Origin: Asterias rubens | Lineage: Eukaryota; Echinodermata; Asteroidea; Forcipulatida; Asteriidae | NCBI RefSeq assembly: GCF_902459465.1 | Contig: NC_047083.1 | Location: forward strand, 7,927,526-7,991,525 | Reading direction: 5' to 3' | Length of the DNA stretch: 64,000 nt | Shown here: piece by piece, positions 11,005-22,900 of the stretch | How the letters are laid out: every line of letters begins with the position of its first letter | Position numbering within the stretch: position 1 is the first letter of the stretch | Position numbers and translations under genes: made by a program | The notes under the pieces: generated by a model | The model's database searches: none | What the model saw: only the letters and a program-made list of their open reading frames with translations | What the model was told of the DNA's origin: nothing

Positions 11005-11150
11005 ACATTTATTTCCACATTCACATCACATGGAGGCATCATCCTAAAAGCCGAGGCTTGTGGCGGATGTGCCCGTTACAAGATTACAGAACAAAACAGG
11101 ATAACAGCACTAAATAGACAATATTGCTTAACAAATAATGATATTAAGAT
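10276..11150. other. Unassigned intergenic DNA
   Basis: Plus-strand frames of 78 and 102 codons from 10289 have no recognisable protein character and overlap each other. Two similar T-rich stretches (GTCCTGATATTTTTTGCCTT.. and CTGTCATCTTTTGCCTT..) suggest an old local duplication near 10590-10730. (CAAT)n lies at 10975-11002. Confidence 0.4.
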
Positions 11151-11366
11151 TCAGGCACTGGACACCTTTGGTAATTGTCAAAGACCAGTATTCTCAGTGA
11201 GTGAGAAATTACCTCTTTCTAAAAAACTCTGTTACTTCATTGAGAACCATTTCTCACAATTGTTTATACCATCAACAGCTCTCCATTGCCTGTTAACAAG
11301 CAAATTTGTGTGCTATATATTTCTTTTGAGTAGGCCTAATTACCAATATTGTCCAGTGCCTTTGAG
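11150..11366 (+). mobile_element. F1 MITE, internally deleted
   Basis: Both ends are present (GGCACTGGACACCTTTGG / ATTGTCCAGTGCC), about 215 bases in total. Confidence 0.8.
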
Positions 11367-11439
11367 CAAAAGTGTGCAATATCCCCTACTTGCAAACAAA
11401 TTATATAAAATGGTGTTTTGGCTGGTAAGCTTAGTTTAG

Positions 11440-11738
11440 TAATCATCGAGAGAGTGTGGGTTTGAATCCCGATCTCGACACTTGTGTCCTTGAGCAAGAC
11501 ACTTGACTATAGTTGCTTCTCTCCACCCAGGGGTAAATGGGTACCTGTGAGGGCAGAGTTGGTTCTTGTGATTGATTAGCTTATAGTGCGATACATATTT
11601 GGCCGCACAGGCTGTATACTCCCCAGGGAGCTGAGATGGTTTGAGGAATGATTTAAGGCCCGGTGACCAGGGTAATAATGTGGAAGCGCTTTGAGATGGT
11701 GTATAAAGGGCTATATAAAAAGCGACTATTATTATTTT
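11440..11738 (+). mobile_element. SINE-A, head truncated
   Basis: Box B GGGTTTGAATCCCGATCTCG, CACCCAGGGGTAAATGGGTAC, CTCCCCAGGGAGCTGAG and the tail AAGCGCTTTGAGATGG are present; the box A end is missing. Confidence 0.85.
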
Positions 11739-11964
11739 TGGCCTGGCTACTTTTGCAGTTCTATGAAATTGGTCCAGTTGATAAAGTTGTGCCATAAATG
11801 CTTATAATGTGCATCATTGGTTGTACGGGTCCTTGATAATGAAACAAGTATCGAAATAATAAAAGCTTTATTAAATATGCTTTGCTATCAAAAGCTTTTT
11901 GAAATGTATGCTATTTTTTTGAGACTCGAGTAGAATGGAAATATTAACTGCTATGGGTTACGCT

Positions 11965-12245
11965 TACTCAAGCTGTGGTGTTTCTGTTCAGCAGAGTGTT
12001 GGTTCGAGTCTTGGTTGTGACACTTGTGTCACTGAGCAAGACACTTTATAACTATCCACCCAAGGGGAAATGGGTACCTGTATACTTCCCAGGGAGTTGT
12101 GACCTGCCGTCGATTACACAAAGAGCGTGCTACAGTGCAGGGTTCTGACTCGTCCTAAGTCCTAAGATTAGTCTGAAGTTAGGAAGAGTTTTGTGAAATA
12201 GACGGCAGGGCTAATAATGTTGGAAGTGCTTTGAGACGCCCTTCG
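11965..12245 (+). mobile_element. SINE-A, diverged and interrupted
   Basis: It has the head (CAGCAGAGTGTTGGTTCGAGTC) and body, then an F4-like insert (GTGCAGGGTTCTGACTCGTC..GTTAGGAAGAG, 12135-12192) before the tail AAGTGCTTTGAGACGCCC. Confidence 0.75.
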
Positions 12246-12507
12246 GCTCAGCTATGACACCCTGATATAGTACACTGTTTGGATTGCACCACAATTAGGT
12301 ATAAGTAGAGTAGAGGAGAGGAGGCAAACATTTGCAAAGCATGAATGTGATCACTACACTATTTAGTCTCCGTTGTTTGTTGAGCACTGTGTAATGGCCT
12401 AAAGGCACAAAAGGCACAGGAAAAGGTTTATTGGGGGGAGGGGGGACTTTCTATCCCCACTACTGATTCCCCAGGGGTCCAACTCCAAGAAAATGCCTTT
12501 ATGATGT

Positions 12508-13090
12508 CATAATAATAATAATAATAAGACTTGTAATGCGCACATATCCACCCGGCTGGGTGTTCAAGGCGCAGTAAAACCAAAAACAAAACAAAAAACT
12601 AAACACAACACAAAGAAAAAACAGACACAACAAAATTAGTCATTAAAAACCTGTGACATAAGATAAGTTTTGAGAAGAGACTTGAATTTTGCGGTACAAA
12701 CACAAGATCGAAGATTAAGTGGTAGAGAGTTCCAGATGCGTGGCGCGGCTGAAGAAAAGGACCTGTCACCCCATGAGTGTCGAGACTTGGGTTCAATGAG
12801 GAGAAGCATGGAACTTGATCAAAGATTCCTTGATGGAGTGTAAACTTGAAGCAGTTCAGAAATATAGTGGGGAGCCTTGCTGTTTAGAGCTTTGTGGACA
12901 ATGAGCATCAGCTTGAAGATGATTCGTTGAGAGATAGGGAGCCAGTGTAGTTGTTTCAGAATGGGGGTGATAGAACAGGATTTTCTAGACAGTGTCACAA
13001 TGCAGGCAGCAGTATTTTGGAGCCGTTGAAGTCGGGAAATCTGGTTGTTAGGAAGACTGTAGAGAAGAGCATTGTCGTTGTCTTACATGT
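12508..13090 (-). mobile_element. LINE 3' end with reverse-transcriptase C-terminus
   Basis: The minus strand reads LHWLPISQRIIFKLMLIVHK from about 12950, then PHYISELLQVYTPSRNL and ..RSFSSAAPRIWNSLP. This is the conserved C-terminal segment of non-LTR retrotransposon ORF2 (HWLP..RI.FK...., ..P.LWN.LP). The 3' tail is (AATAAT)n at 12508-12528. It is 5' truncated. Confidence 0.85.
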
Positions 13091-13104
13091 TGAACAGGGT
13101 GGTC

Positions 13105-13285
13105 AGGTTGGTGTAGTGGTGTCTTGCCTCGCCTTCCCCCTTTAGGACCCTGGCTTGAATCCCACTGGGGGAACTTTGTGGATTGGGTTTTCAGTCCCTA
13201 CTAGACTGCGTGGGTTTTCACTGGAATAATTCTCTGGGGTTTTCCTCCCTCATCTAAAACTTAAACTTCTTCACCATCTTGTCTT
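13105..13285 (+). repeat. Dispersed repeat (GTGTCTTGCCTCGCCTTCC family)
   Basis: It shares long stretches with 24350-24500 (GTGGATTGG..TTTTCAGTCCCTAC, AATTCTCTGGGGTTTTCC). Confidence 0.75.
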
Positions 13286-14550
13286 CTCGGTAGGTTCTAA
13301 TTAGAGCGTTGAGAATATGTATTCAGATTCAGAAGTACGACTCACTGATTGTAGTATTGGGTGGTACTTTTACATGTAGTTGTAAACCAGCCATCTGAAC
13401 CCTTTCGACAGGGCGGAAGCCTTGCTGCACCTACATATCACAGCTTATAGCCGACCTCAACGCCATCGGCCTACAACACGATCAAGCTGTTCAAGCTGTC
13501 ATACCGCCCTGGATTGGCCTGGATGGCAGAGACGAATTTCTAACATTGGACAAACCCAATTGTCTCGAGCCGAGTTCGGCCCGAGTAGCGTCAACTATAT
13601 ATGTATATATATGTAGTTGTCACAGCTAGACTGGGTTGAAATTGTTATTTTTTTGCCATGATTTGCTTACTGTTAAATAATTGCTAGTGCAAATTGCTAC
13701 TGTGCAGTAGTTACTTTGTTGTACATAGTTTGGGCAGGTGTGCAAGTGCTACTGTGCAGCAGTAGTACTTGCAATATAAGTACAAAGGCATTGTTAGGGT
13801 CAGTCTCTTTTGTTCTGTGGGGCGTAGTCCCTTCAGGAATGTCTTGGGATTGTCACTGGTGTACATTAGTGAACAGAGTGGTAGTATGGGATATGAAGGG
13901 GAGAAAGTGAATCTATGTGCAGAGTACCAGTTATGAAGTCAGAGGGGTGAGGTGTGTGCAGTGGAGATAGGCAGTCAGAGTTCTTCCTTGCATGGTGCGG
14001 CACAGATGTATTGGAGCTGGTGAGGCACAGAGGAGAGCTGAGCTCGGCAGATCGCAAGTTCTTTTTAATTATGTTTATGGAGAAAACCTTTTGGATTTTA
14101 GTAGTGTGTTCCATTAATTATCAGGCACTTGGTAAAAGCATTTTTAGGTTTAAAGAAGTGGAAAAGTTTCCGTATCCTGCCACCACTTTTTCATTTGTTT
14201 TGAAATAAAATACAAACGCAAGTTGTACCTATTTTACCTAAATGAGATTTAATAATAATAGGTCTTATGGCGCATTTTACAATAGCCGTATCAATGCATT
14301 TTATTTCCTTTGTGTAAAAAGTGGTGGGAGGATACAGAAAGTTTTCCAAAGGTATTGTTGGTCCAAAAGCAGAGATGCAATTTTGATAATTTTACTTTAT
14401 TTATTAGAAAGCGTACCAATAAAATATAGCTTAAATTTGAAGACCCTGCTCTTGTACAGTTTGGTAAACAAAATCATAATGTCTAGGGCCTTATATTAGT
14501 CTAGCACTTTTATCAAATTTTGTCCACATTACTTGCACCGATGTATTTTA
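13286..14550. other. Unassigned intergenic DNA
   Basis: Small frames only (up to 85 codons), none protein-like. GAAAAGTTTCC.TATCCTGCCACCACTTTTTCATTTG at 14160 recurs inverted at 14310-14350 and again at 29830-29960, so part of it is a foldback repeat. TATATATGTATATATATG lies at 13596. Confidence 0.4.
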
Positions 14551-14555
14551 GAATG

Positions 14556-14856
14556 TAAGCATAAAAACTTACTTGGTAACGAGCAATGAAGAGCTGTTGA
14601 GAGTATAAAACATTGTGAGAAACGACTCCCTCTGAAGTAAAATAGTTTTTGTTGAGAGAGGTAATTTCTCACTCAATCATTAAAAGACTTCAAGCCTGAA
14701 GTCTGTTTTAGGCATCTGTTTTTTTCTCTCATTTTTCTCTTGAAACTTCGATGACCAATGGAGCAAAAATTTTCACAGATTTGATATTTTATGCAGATGT
14801 TGGGATACACCAAGTGAGAATACTGGTCTTTGACAATTACCAAAGGTGCCAGCCAT
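14556..14856 (-). mobile_element. F1 MITE, subtype with AGGCCTGAAG, reverse, left end missing
   Basis: It runs from GCATAAAAACTTACTTGG to CAATTACCAAAGGTGCC and has CTTCAAGCCTGAAGTCTGTTTTAGGCATC. Confidence 0.8.
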
Positions 14857-14859
14857 CGA

Positions 14860-15212
14860 TTTCACCAAACTCCTCCTAACTTAGGATTAATCGAAGGACT
14901 TTGGATGAGTTAAGTTCCGTATCCATAGACGTTAGGATGCATTGAACCCATCCTAAGTTAGTAATAAGAGTTATGCAAATTCCCGTCCTCTTAACTTAGG
15001 ACATTCCGTATCCATAGACGTTAGGACGCACTGAACCCACGTTTGACCTACTCGTCCTAAGTTAGGATATTAGGACTTAGGATGAGTTAAATTCCGTATC
15101 CATAGACGTTAGGACGCATAGAACCCATCCTAAGTTAGGATGGGTTACTCGTCCTCGTCCTAACTCGAGATAGGATTAATCTTAGAGTTTATTGAAATCG
15201 GCTCAGTGCCTT
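14860..15212. mobile_element. F4 palindromic repeat, multimer
   Basis: Repeats of TTAGGATTAATC.., CCGTATCCATAGACGTTAGGA and CCCATCCTAAGTTAG (three times). F4 is built of CCTAACTTAGGAT/ATCCTAAGTTAGG and ends in GATTTCACCAAACTC/GAGTTT.GTGAAATC. Confidence 0.8.
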
Positions 15213-15544
15213 TAATGTAATGATAGTACCAAAGGTGTAAAAACAATACTCGCTAGGTGCTCGAGAGTCAAGCAAGTGAGAGAAGCAGACTGACTTGCCA
15301 CACACTACATGTTTATGCTTACATGTAGGTCTTCTTGTATATAAATAGGCAGGGTTTTTTTTCTCTCAAATTTGGGAAAATGATAAAATTCAGGGTCGTC
15401 ACTCAAATTATAGTCTTGAAACCTTCCGTATTCAATCCATATACTTTATTCTTATGATACAAACACTGTAGTCAAGCATTTGAAAACAACACTTTAGACC
15501 CCTTGCCTATGACGCCACAGTCTCAAGAAGCGCCACACATCGGT

Positions 15545-15835
15545 TAGACTTGGGGACAAATCGTCAAATGTCTGTCACGGTGATAGTGTTCTGTCTCTCT
15601 CCGCGATTTCTGCAACACTGAAGATATTCTCGTGAGACTGCTGGCCCCAACGAGACTACTGCTCTCGCCCTGTGTAGTTAATGGGGGGGGGGGGTAGTCG
15701 GCAGCCAGCAGCTTCGTGCGAGAGCAGTGATCTTGCGAGAACAGTATTTGATCGCAGAAACCTGAATCATTACATCACTCCACCATGACTCAACTATCAC
15801 CGCGACAGACCGTTAACGACTTGTCCACAAGTCTA
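15545..15835. mobile_element. MITE with about 42-bp TIRs
   Basis: TAGACTTGGGGACAAATCGT..GTCTGTCACGGTGATAG on the left pairs with CTATCACCGCGACAGAC..ACGACTTGTCCACAAGTCTA on the right. Inner arms include GAGACTACTGCTCTCGC. A GGGGGGGGGG run lies near the centre. Confidence 0.85.
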
Positions 15836-15898
15836 CACGTCCGTGTAAGGGTAAAACATAAATAATAATTTATTATCTACTGCACTACATCGCCAACT

Positions 15899-16262
15899 AC
15901 AGGCAGTGGACACTATTGGTAATTACTCAAAATAATTATTAGCATAAAACTTAACGATTAATGGAGAGCTGTTCATAGTATAAAACAGTGTGAGAAACGG
16001 CTCCCTCTGAAGGGACGTAGTTTTCGAGGAAGAACTAATTTTCCACAAATTAGATTTTGAGACCTCAGAATTAGATTTTGAGGTCTCGAAATCAAGCATC
16101 TGAAAGCGCACCTTTGTGTGACAAGGGTGTTTTTTCTTTCATTATTATCTCACGACTTTGATAACCAATTGAGCTCAAATTTTCACAGGTTTGTTATGTT
16201 ATGCATATCTTGAGAATACAACTCGTGAGAAGACTGGTCTTTGAAAATTACCAATAGTAGAG
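15899..16262 (-). mobile_element. F1 MITE, reverse
   Basis: The left TIR GGCAGTGGACACTATTGGTAAT is perfect; the right end is damaged after ATTACCAATAGT. Confidence 0.88.
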
Positions 16263-16509
16263 ATTTTGGTTTATGGGTAATTTACCTAATGTGCTAAAAT
16301 AACACATTAACTGGATGTGTCAATGGTGTAACTACTTTGCAAACTTTTATCATAAAAAAAACAAATCATTCATTGCTCTTTACTCAAAAGTAGCAGAAAC
16401 CAAAAATAAATTAAAATTTATTGAAAATTTATTTTAAATTCATTTGTGTATTCTGAATGTTTGATACACAATCATCCTATAAATTTCCAGACATAAAAAA
16501 ATCTCTGCA

Positions 16510-16676
16510 AACCAGGGGTGGTTTACACAAAGAGTTAAGACTAGTCTTGTCTCGAGTTAAGACGAGTTACTCATCCTAACTTAGGTTTTTAATATCTCCT
16601 AGGACTAGTCCTAAGTTAGGACCAAGGACTAGTCCAAGTTAGGACTAGTCATAACTCTTTGTGAAATTGACCCCTG
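16510..16676. mobile_element. F4 palindromic repeat
   Basis: CACAAAGAGTTAAGACTAGTC on the left and GACTAGTCATAACTCTTTGTG on the right, with GACTAGTCCTAAGTTAGGAC inside. It lies just downstream of the PDHX stop. Confidence 0.85.
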
Positions 16677-16744
16677 AAACCAACACTTTTTAAAGTTACT
16701 TCTCTATAATACAGATTTATTCTATTGCAGTACATTCTTTTAAA

Positions 16745-16985
16745 TCATAAGATACCCAGTCTAAGTGGGTTTTCCATATTTTTCTTAAAGGATTGAAGAA
16801 ACGTTGCAGCGAGTGCGTCATTGACGACCCGCCCGTCGCTAGAGAGCATGACTGTTGTCATAGCCTGTGGCTTCATTGATTGGTTGAGGGTCATACGAGC
16901 TGAACCAATAGCGAGGATGCAGGCTTGCGGTGGGTTTATGACGGCGCTGAATTCGCTGATCCCAAACATGCCCAGATTGGATATA
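16745..16985 (-). CDS. PDHX: PDHX exon 11 (C-terminal exon with degenerate catalytic motif)
   Basis: It runs from [20 protein letters not shown] to [11 protein letters not shown] and TGA. It holds SSDGRVVND in place of the E2 DHRxxDG. The acceptor TTTTTTTTTTGACAG has a long T tract. Confidence 0.95.
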
Positions 16986-19900
16986 CTGTCAAAAAAAAAA
17001 GAAAGTTGAGTAAGGATTGACATAATATTAATAATAATTTATTGACATTTATATTGCGTAACACCTACATTAATAAACCGCTCTACTGCACATTACAAGA
17101 AATTAACAAAATGCAGATTTTTTTTTTTAAATTGAATTTCATTGAAATGTTTTTTTTTATATAAAACCGCATGGCAGCAAGAGGCCAAATTAAGATATAT
17201 GAACTTATAAAAAATAAATAAAACACAAATGCATATGAAAGAAAAAAGACAAAATCAATTTAGATACGTAATACGGCAATGAAATGAGAACACAAAATCA
17301 ATCAGATTGAATGACAGAATCAGTAAACAAACTTTGTGTGCTTTCAGATGCACTAACAAGGCTTCAGGCCTGAAGTCTTTTATCAGACATGTGTCAGATT
17401 TTAATATTTGAGTGAGAAATTACTTCTGTCTCGAAAACAACCTTACTTCAGAGGAAGCCGTTTCTCACAATGTTTGATACTATCAACAGCTCGTCATTGC
17501 TCGTTACCAAGTAAGTTTTCATGCTGATATTTTTTTGAGATTCGCCACTGCCTTTTGGTAATTGTCAAAGACTAGCCTTCGCAGTTGGCGTATGTCAACA
17601 TATACATAAAATAACGAACCTGTGAAAATTTGAGCTGAATCGGTCATCGAAGTTGCGAGATAATAATGAAAGAAAAATAACCATTGTCACACGAAGTTGT
17701 GTGCGTTTAGATGGTTGATTTCGAGACCTCAAGTTGTAAATCTGAGGTCTCGAAATCAAATTCGTTGAAAATTACTTCAGAGGGAGCCGTTTCTCACAAT
17801 GTTTTATACCATCAACCTCTCCCCATTACTCTTCACCAAGAAAGGTTTTATGCCAATAATTATTTTGAGTAATTACCAATAGTGTCCACTGCCTTTAAGA
17901 CTGTAGATCCGTTATTAATGTTTCCTGCAGAGCTAAGAAACTTACCTGAAGGAGCCTCCTTGAAACTCGTTGAGTTGTAGTTTGCCCTCTCTCGCTCTAG
18001 CTGCTAGATCCTATACCAAGTACAAACAAAACAGTGGAATCAACTTCTGTACGTTAATAATAATATACAGCACTTATAAAGCGCACAGAATCTGACAAAG
18101 AAAATGCCATTCAAGGGCGCCGGTTCCGAAAGTCAAGAGTCCATGATTAAGATAACTGTTTGAAGAGGTGTGTTTTGAGCTGCCGTTTGAAGATTGAGGG
18201 ATTACTTCTGAGGGCAAGCGGCAGTGAGTTCCAAAGACGAGGTGCAATGCTGTAGAAAGCTCCGTCTCCATAGCTAGCGAGGCGGGATATGGGTGCGTGG
18301 AGTGTGAGAGTCGATGACCGTAGACCAGGCCAGACATTACGAAGATGTAGAATGTCCCGGATGTAGATAGGGACGAGTTGATGAAGAGACTTAAACGTGA
18401 GAAGGATGATTTTGAACCGAATTCTGAAATGTACGGGGAGCCAGTGAAGATGATGAAGTATTGGTGTGATGTGATCATACTTCATCATACATGTATCTAA
18501 ATTATATAATAATAATGATCTGCCTCTAGCTACTGGGCATTTTCAGTGGTCTAGTTGGTAAGCAATTTTAGTGGTGGGCAGTGAATCAAATTTTGTTGGA
18601 AGTCTACTGAGGGCAAGGAGATCAACAAAATTGTTCACGTTTAATTAAGGGGGCCATTATTGCTGAAGTGGGGCCAGGTTCCCAAACTGTTCGTGTTATG
18701 GGGCCATCCAATAGTTGAATGGCTATTGGATTGTGTTCTTTCTCACTTCTTATCATTAGCTTTGTCTCAGACCAATGCAAAGTGGACAATATTTGAAATC
18801 TGTGCTGGGCGGCATAATGTATTTTGCTCAGAGTGCTGGGCAAAAATTGTGAGTCCTGGGCAGGCCCGCCCAGCACCGCCCACCGTGGCTACAACACTGT
18901 TGGTAAGACACTGCACTAGAATTTGAAAGGTCGTGCGTTCGAATCTCACCGAGTAATATGCCTGTGATTTGTTTTCACAGTATACAGTATACCGTGCTAC
19001 CTACGGCTTTCAACCCATCCTAAGCGATAATGGTCAAGTGTCTCGCTTAATGAAACAAAGGTCACTACTGGGACTCGAACCCACACTCTGCTGATCAGTA
19101 ACACAAGAGCTTGAGTGCAGTGCTCTTTTCCGCTCGGGCACGACACGCCATGAAAAGAAGTCCCTCCAGTATTTTATCTATACTCAAAGATAAAGAAACA
19201 ACAGGACAAGTGCTTATTTGAACTCCAGAGTCTCCCAAGAAAAAAGGTCTATCCCGATAGCAAGGTCAAAGGTGAGTGACTCTGAATCTTACCTTCACAT
19301 TCGCTGAGATTTCAACCAATCCTTTGCCGATAGCGTTCTTAACGATGGGCGTGATCAGACCTTTATCTGTTGCCACGGCAACTGATATATCAATATCTGA
19401 TAACTTCTTAGCTTCCGTTCCAGACCAGGAAGCATTTACATCGGGCATTTCCTGTAAAAAAAGCCACAGATGTGAGGTTATTTATGTATCCATGTTATAA
19501 TAACACCATTCATTTCTATTTCTTGTAGTTTTGGTCCATGATGTTCCTTGCTTTATTTACTGCCGCGGAGTAGATAATCGGGGGTTCGGGAGACTTCTCA
19601 GTTCTGAAAAGAACTGTCCTGCTTATTAACTATTACCTGGGCGGATGGTATAGAAAATAGACTGGACTACTACTTTAGCTTATAGGATTGTAATTAACTG
19701 TACTGCCGCGGAGTCAGTTCTGAATTGGTCTCAACGTTTCAGCTAGCTTGCTCTAGGAGCCTTGACATAAAAATAACAAAGTCAGTCCATACCTTAAGAG
19801 CTACGGCAGCTGCTTTGATGATGAAGTCATTAACAGAGACTTTAACTCCGTCCTTCTTAAGATCTTTCCTTAGACTCATAATCTTGTCAATGTTGCACTC

Positions 19901-22900
19901 AGCGCTGGCATAGCTGTGTGGAATAGTTCTCTGCACAAGTAAAGTAAGCCAAAATACTTTTAGATCTCTCAAAGAAAGAGTACTTTTTCACTAGAACAAT
20001 TTCAGGCAAATATTAGAGAGGTTTCACAAGCCTGTGTATACAAATACGGATATGGTAACCGTATCCGTACACGTCAGCCGCGTGTTGGAATTTGTTTTGC
20101 AAAATATAGGTATGTGTCACTTGAGGGCGCTCAAATTCATCATGAGTGTTTTTCCGACAAGCATGACCGATCTGACCGATAGAGACCCTGTGTTTTATAC
20201 ACTGCATTTTCTCATCATTTTGCTTGCAAATGACTAACAATTTTCTATCCACATCAAGCACGATACCAGTGAAAGCAATTCTGGGGACTGTGGAAAATGT
20301 TTTTGATCTGGGACAAAAAGACAACTAAAAGTCTGCAAACGGTATCCGTTTTTTTCTATGACGTGTATGAGCTCCTGTATCCGTTGCTAACGTGTGTGAA
20401 AAAAAAAAAGATAGTCGTGGAAACGCATCACGAGAACACTCAAAGTATCCCTTGCGAAACCTCTCTATTAACTGTTTAGACAAACACTACTCTTGACCCC
20501 AAAATCTCCATTCAGGTGTCGTGGCTGAGCGATAAAAGCACTAAACGGATAAGACCACTAAACTTAAGCTCCGGTGCTTCTGATCAGCAGAGTGTGGGTC
20601 GAGTCCCAGTCATGACACTTGTGTCCCTGAGTAAGACACATATAATTGCTTCTCTCCACCCAGGGGTAAATGGGTACCTGTGAGGGCAGAGATGGTTCTT
20701 GTGATTGATTTATCTTTAGTAGCGTACATTTGTTGCAGCCCAGGGAGCTGAGATGGTTTAAAGAATGAACTAATAATGGCCCAGTGACCAGGGGTAATAA
20801 TGATTAATGGCCCAGTGACCAGGGGTAATAATGATTAATGGCCCAGTGACCAGGGGTAATAATGATTAATGGCCCAGTGACCAGGGGTAATAATGATTAA
20901 TGGCCCAGTGACCAGGGGTAATAATGATTAATGGCCCAGTGACCAGGGGTAATAATGATTAATGGCCCAGTGACCAGGGGTAATAATGATTAATGGCCCA
21001 GTGACCAGGGGTAATAATGATTAATGGCCCAGTGACCAGGGGTAATAATGATTAATGGCCCAGTGACCAGGGGTAATAATGATTAATGGCCCAGTGACCA
21101 GGGGTAATAATGACGAAAGTGCTTTCAGAAGCCCTTCGTGTGTTAAGCGTGATATAAAAAAAAGATTACTAGTTTATCCAACCAAACTAACCTTAGACTC
21201 GGTCAACCTCTTGGCTATGACTTTCCTGATGCTAGACAGGTCGATGTCTGTGTAAGTTTCCTGCAATGATTATTAAACAACAATAATATCAATGTATATT
21301 TGGTCTGCGGTAACACCATGTGTGTATCTACTTGCCAGGTAGAGTTTGTTCTTAGAGAACTGTCTTTCTTTTATTCTACTGCCGCGGAGTAGATAATCGG
21401 AGGTTCGGGAGACTTCTCAGTTCTGAAAAGAACTGTCCTGCTTTTAACTATTACCAGTGCGGATGGTATAGAAAACAGACTGGACTACTACTTTAGCTTA
21501 TAGGATCGTAATTAACTGTACTGCCGCGGAGTCAGTTCTGAATTGGTCTTAATAACATCAATAATACACAGTCGGAACTACTGGAAAAAACTGGCGCCCA
21601 AAAGGACAGACAACTGGCGCCCAAAACGATGGTCAATAGTTTTGGGTTGTCATGTGAAGTGGGCTGTGGACAACAATTGTACGAGTTGTTACAGACTCAA
21701 GAAGATTAAATACATATGAAATGTTAAGTTGATACCACTTTGAACTGAAGAAACATCTGAAAATCCTTTTTGCTGCAACCCCATTTCCCCTTGTTTCATC
21801 CCCTTGCAGCTTAAGCACAAAAAGTAGCTAAGCATAACAAAATTTTGCTAACTAGAATAAGGTTTCCAGCCAAATTACTTTGTCAAACGTCAGTTTATGA
21901 CTGGTATCCTGCTCATTTCTGCTTAGCGGAAAAATGTTAAGCGATATTTCCTGCTTACGCACCTGTTGTTGGTAATTGGTGGGTAATGGCATAACCTTTG
22001 GCTTAGAGACGGGTACTGGTTCTTGTACTGGGGTTGGCTTGGTTGTGTCTATAGAGGGCGCTGTCTTTGCCCCTCCCTCCTGGATGAACTTCAATACGTC
22101 ACTGTATATTAAAAGGCAAAAAGTAGCACATTAATAAACTGTCTTAAAAAAAACCATGTTGATGTATTTTTAGCTTAGTAGCGGGTATTTGTTGCACAGG
22201 CTGTATACTCCCCAGGGAGCTGAGATGGTTCAAGGAATGAATTAAATGGTTCAGTGACCAGGGGTAATAATGTTAGAAGCGCTTTGAGACGCTCTTCGTT
22301 CGGGTGTTATTAACCACTTACTGTAACCCAGCTTTACTTCCAGGTCAACCGGAAGTATGACTATATCTCAAGAACTGCACACCCAACTTTCAATTTTGTT
22401 TTCAGTTATAAACCCTTTAAAGCCATTATACACTTTCGGTAAACAGTATTGTCCAAGTTCCACACTTCGTGTATCACAACTTATATATAAAACAACAAAC
22501 CTGTGAAAATTTAGGCTCAATCGGTCATCGGAGTTGGGAGAAAATAACGGGAAAACCCACTCTTGTTTCCGCGCGTTTCGCCGTGTCATGACATGTGTTT
22601 AAAATAAATCCGTAATTCTCGCTAACGAGAATTTATATTGTTTTACCGTTTTCTCAAAAAGTAAAGCATTTCATGGACTAATATTTCAAGAGAAGTCTTT
22701 CACCATTACCTTCTGTAAACCCTGTAAATTATTTGTAAATCTGTGAACTTTTTTTTTTTTTTTCTGTACCGAAAGGGTCCAATGGCTTTAAAGTTTAGAC
22801 AAGGGTTACCATGACCCCATGTTGACCTTTATTTTTGGTCCACAATTTCCTGTTGATTCAGTACCAGAATGAAGACCACGTTTAGATTTTTAGGCTCACT

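Noticed and set aside
20773..21113. CRISPR array
   Set aside because: The units are head-to-tail without unique spacers, in a eukaryotic intron and inside a SINE tail. It is a minisatellite.
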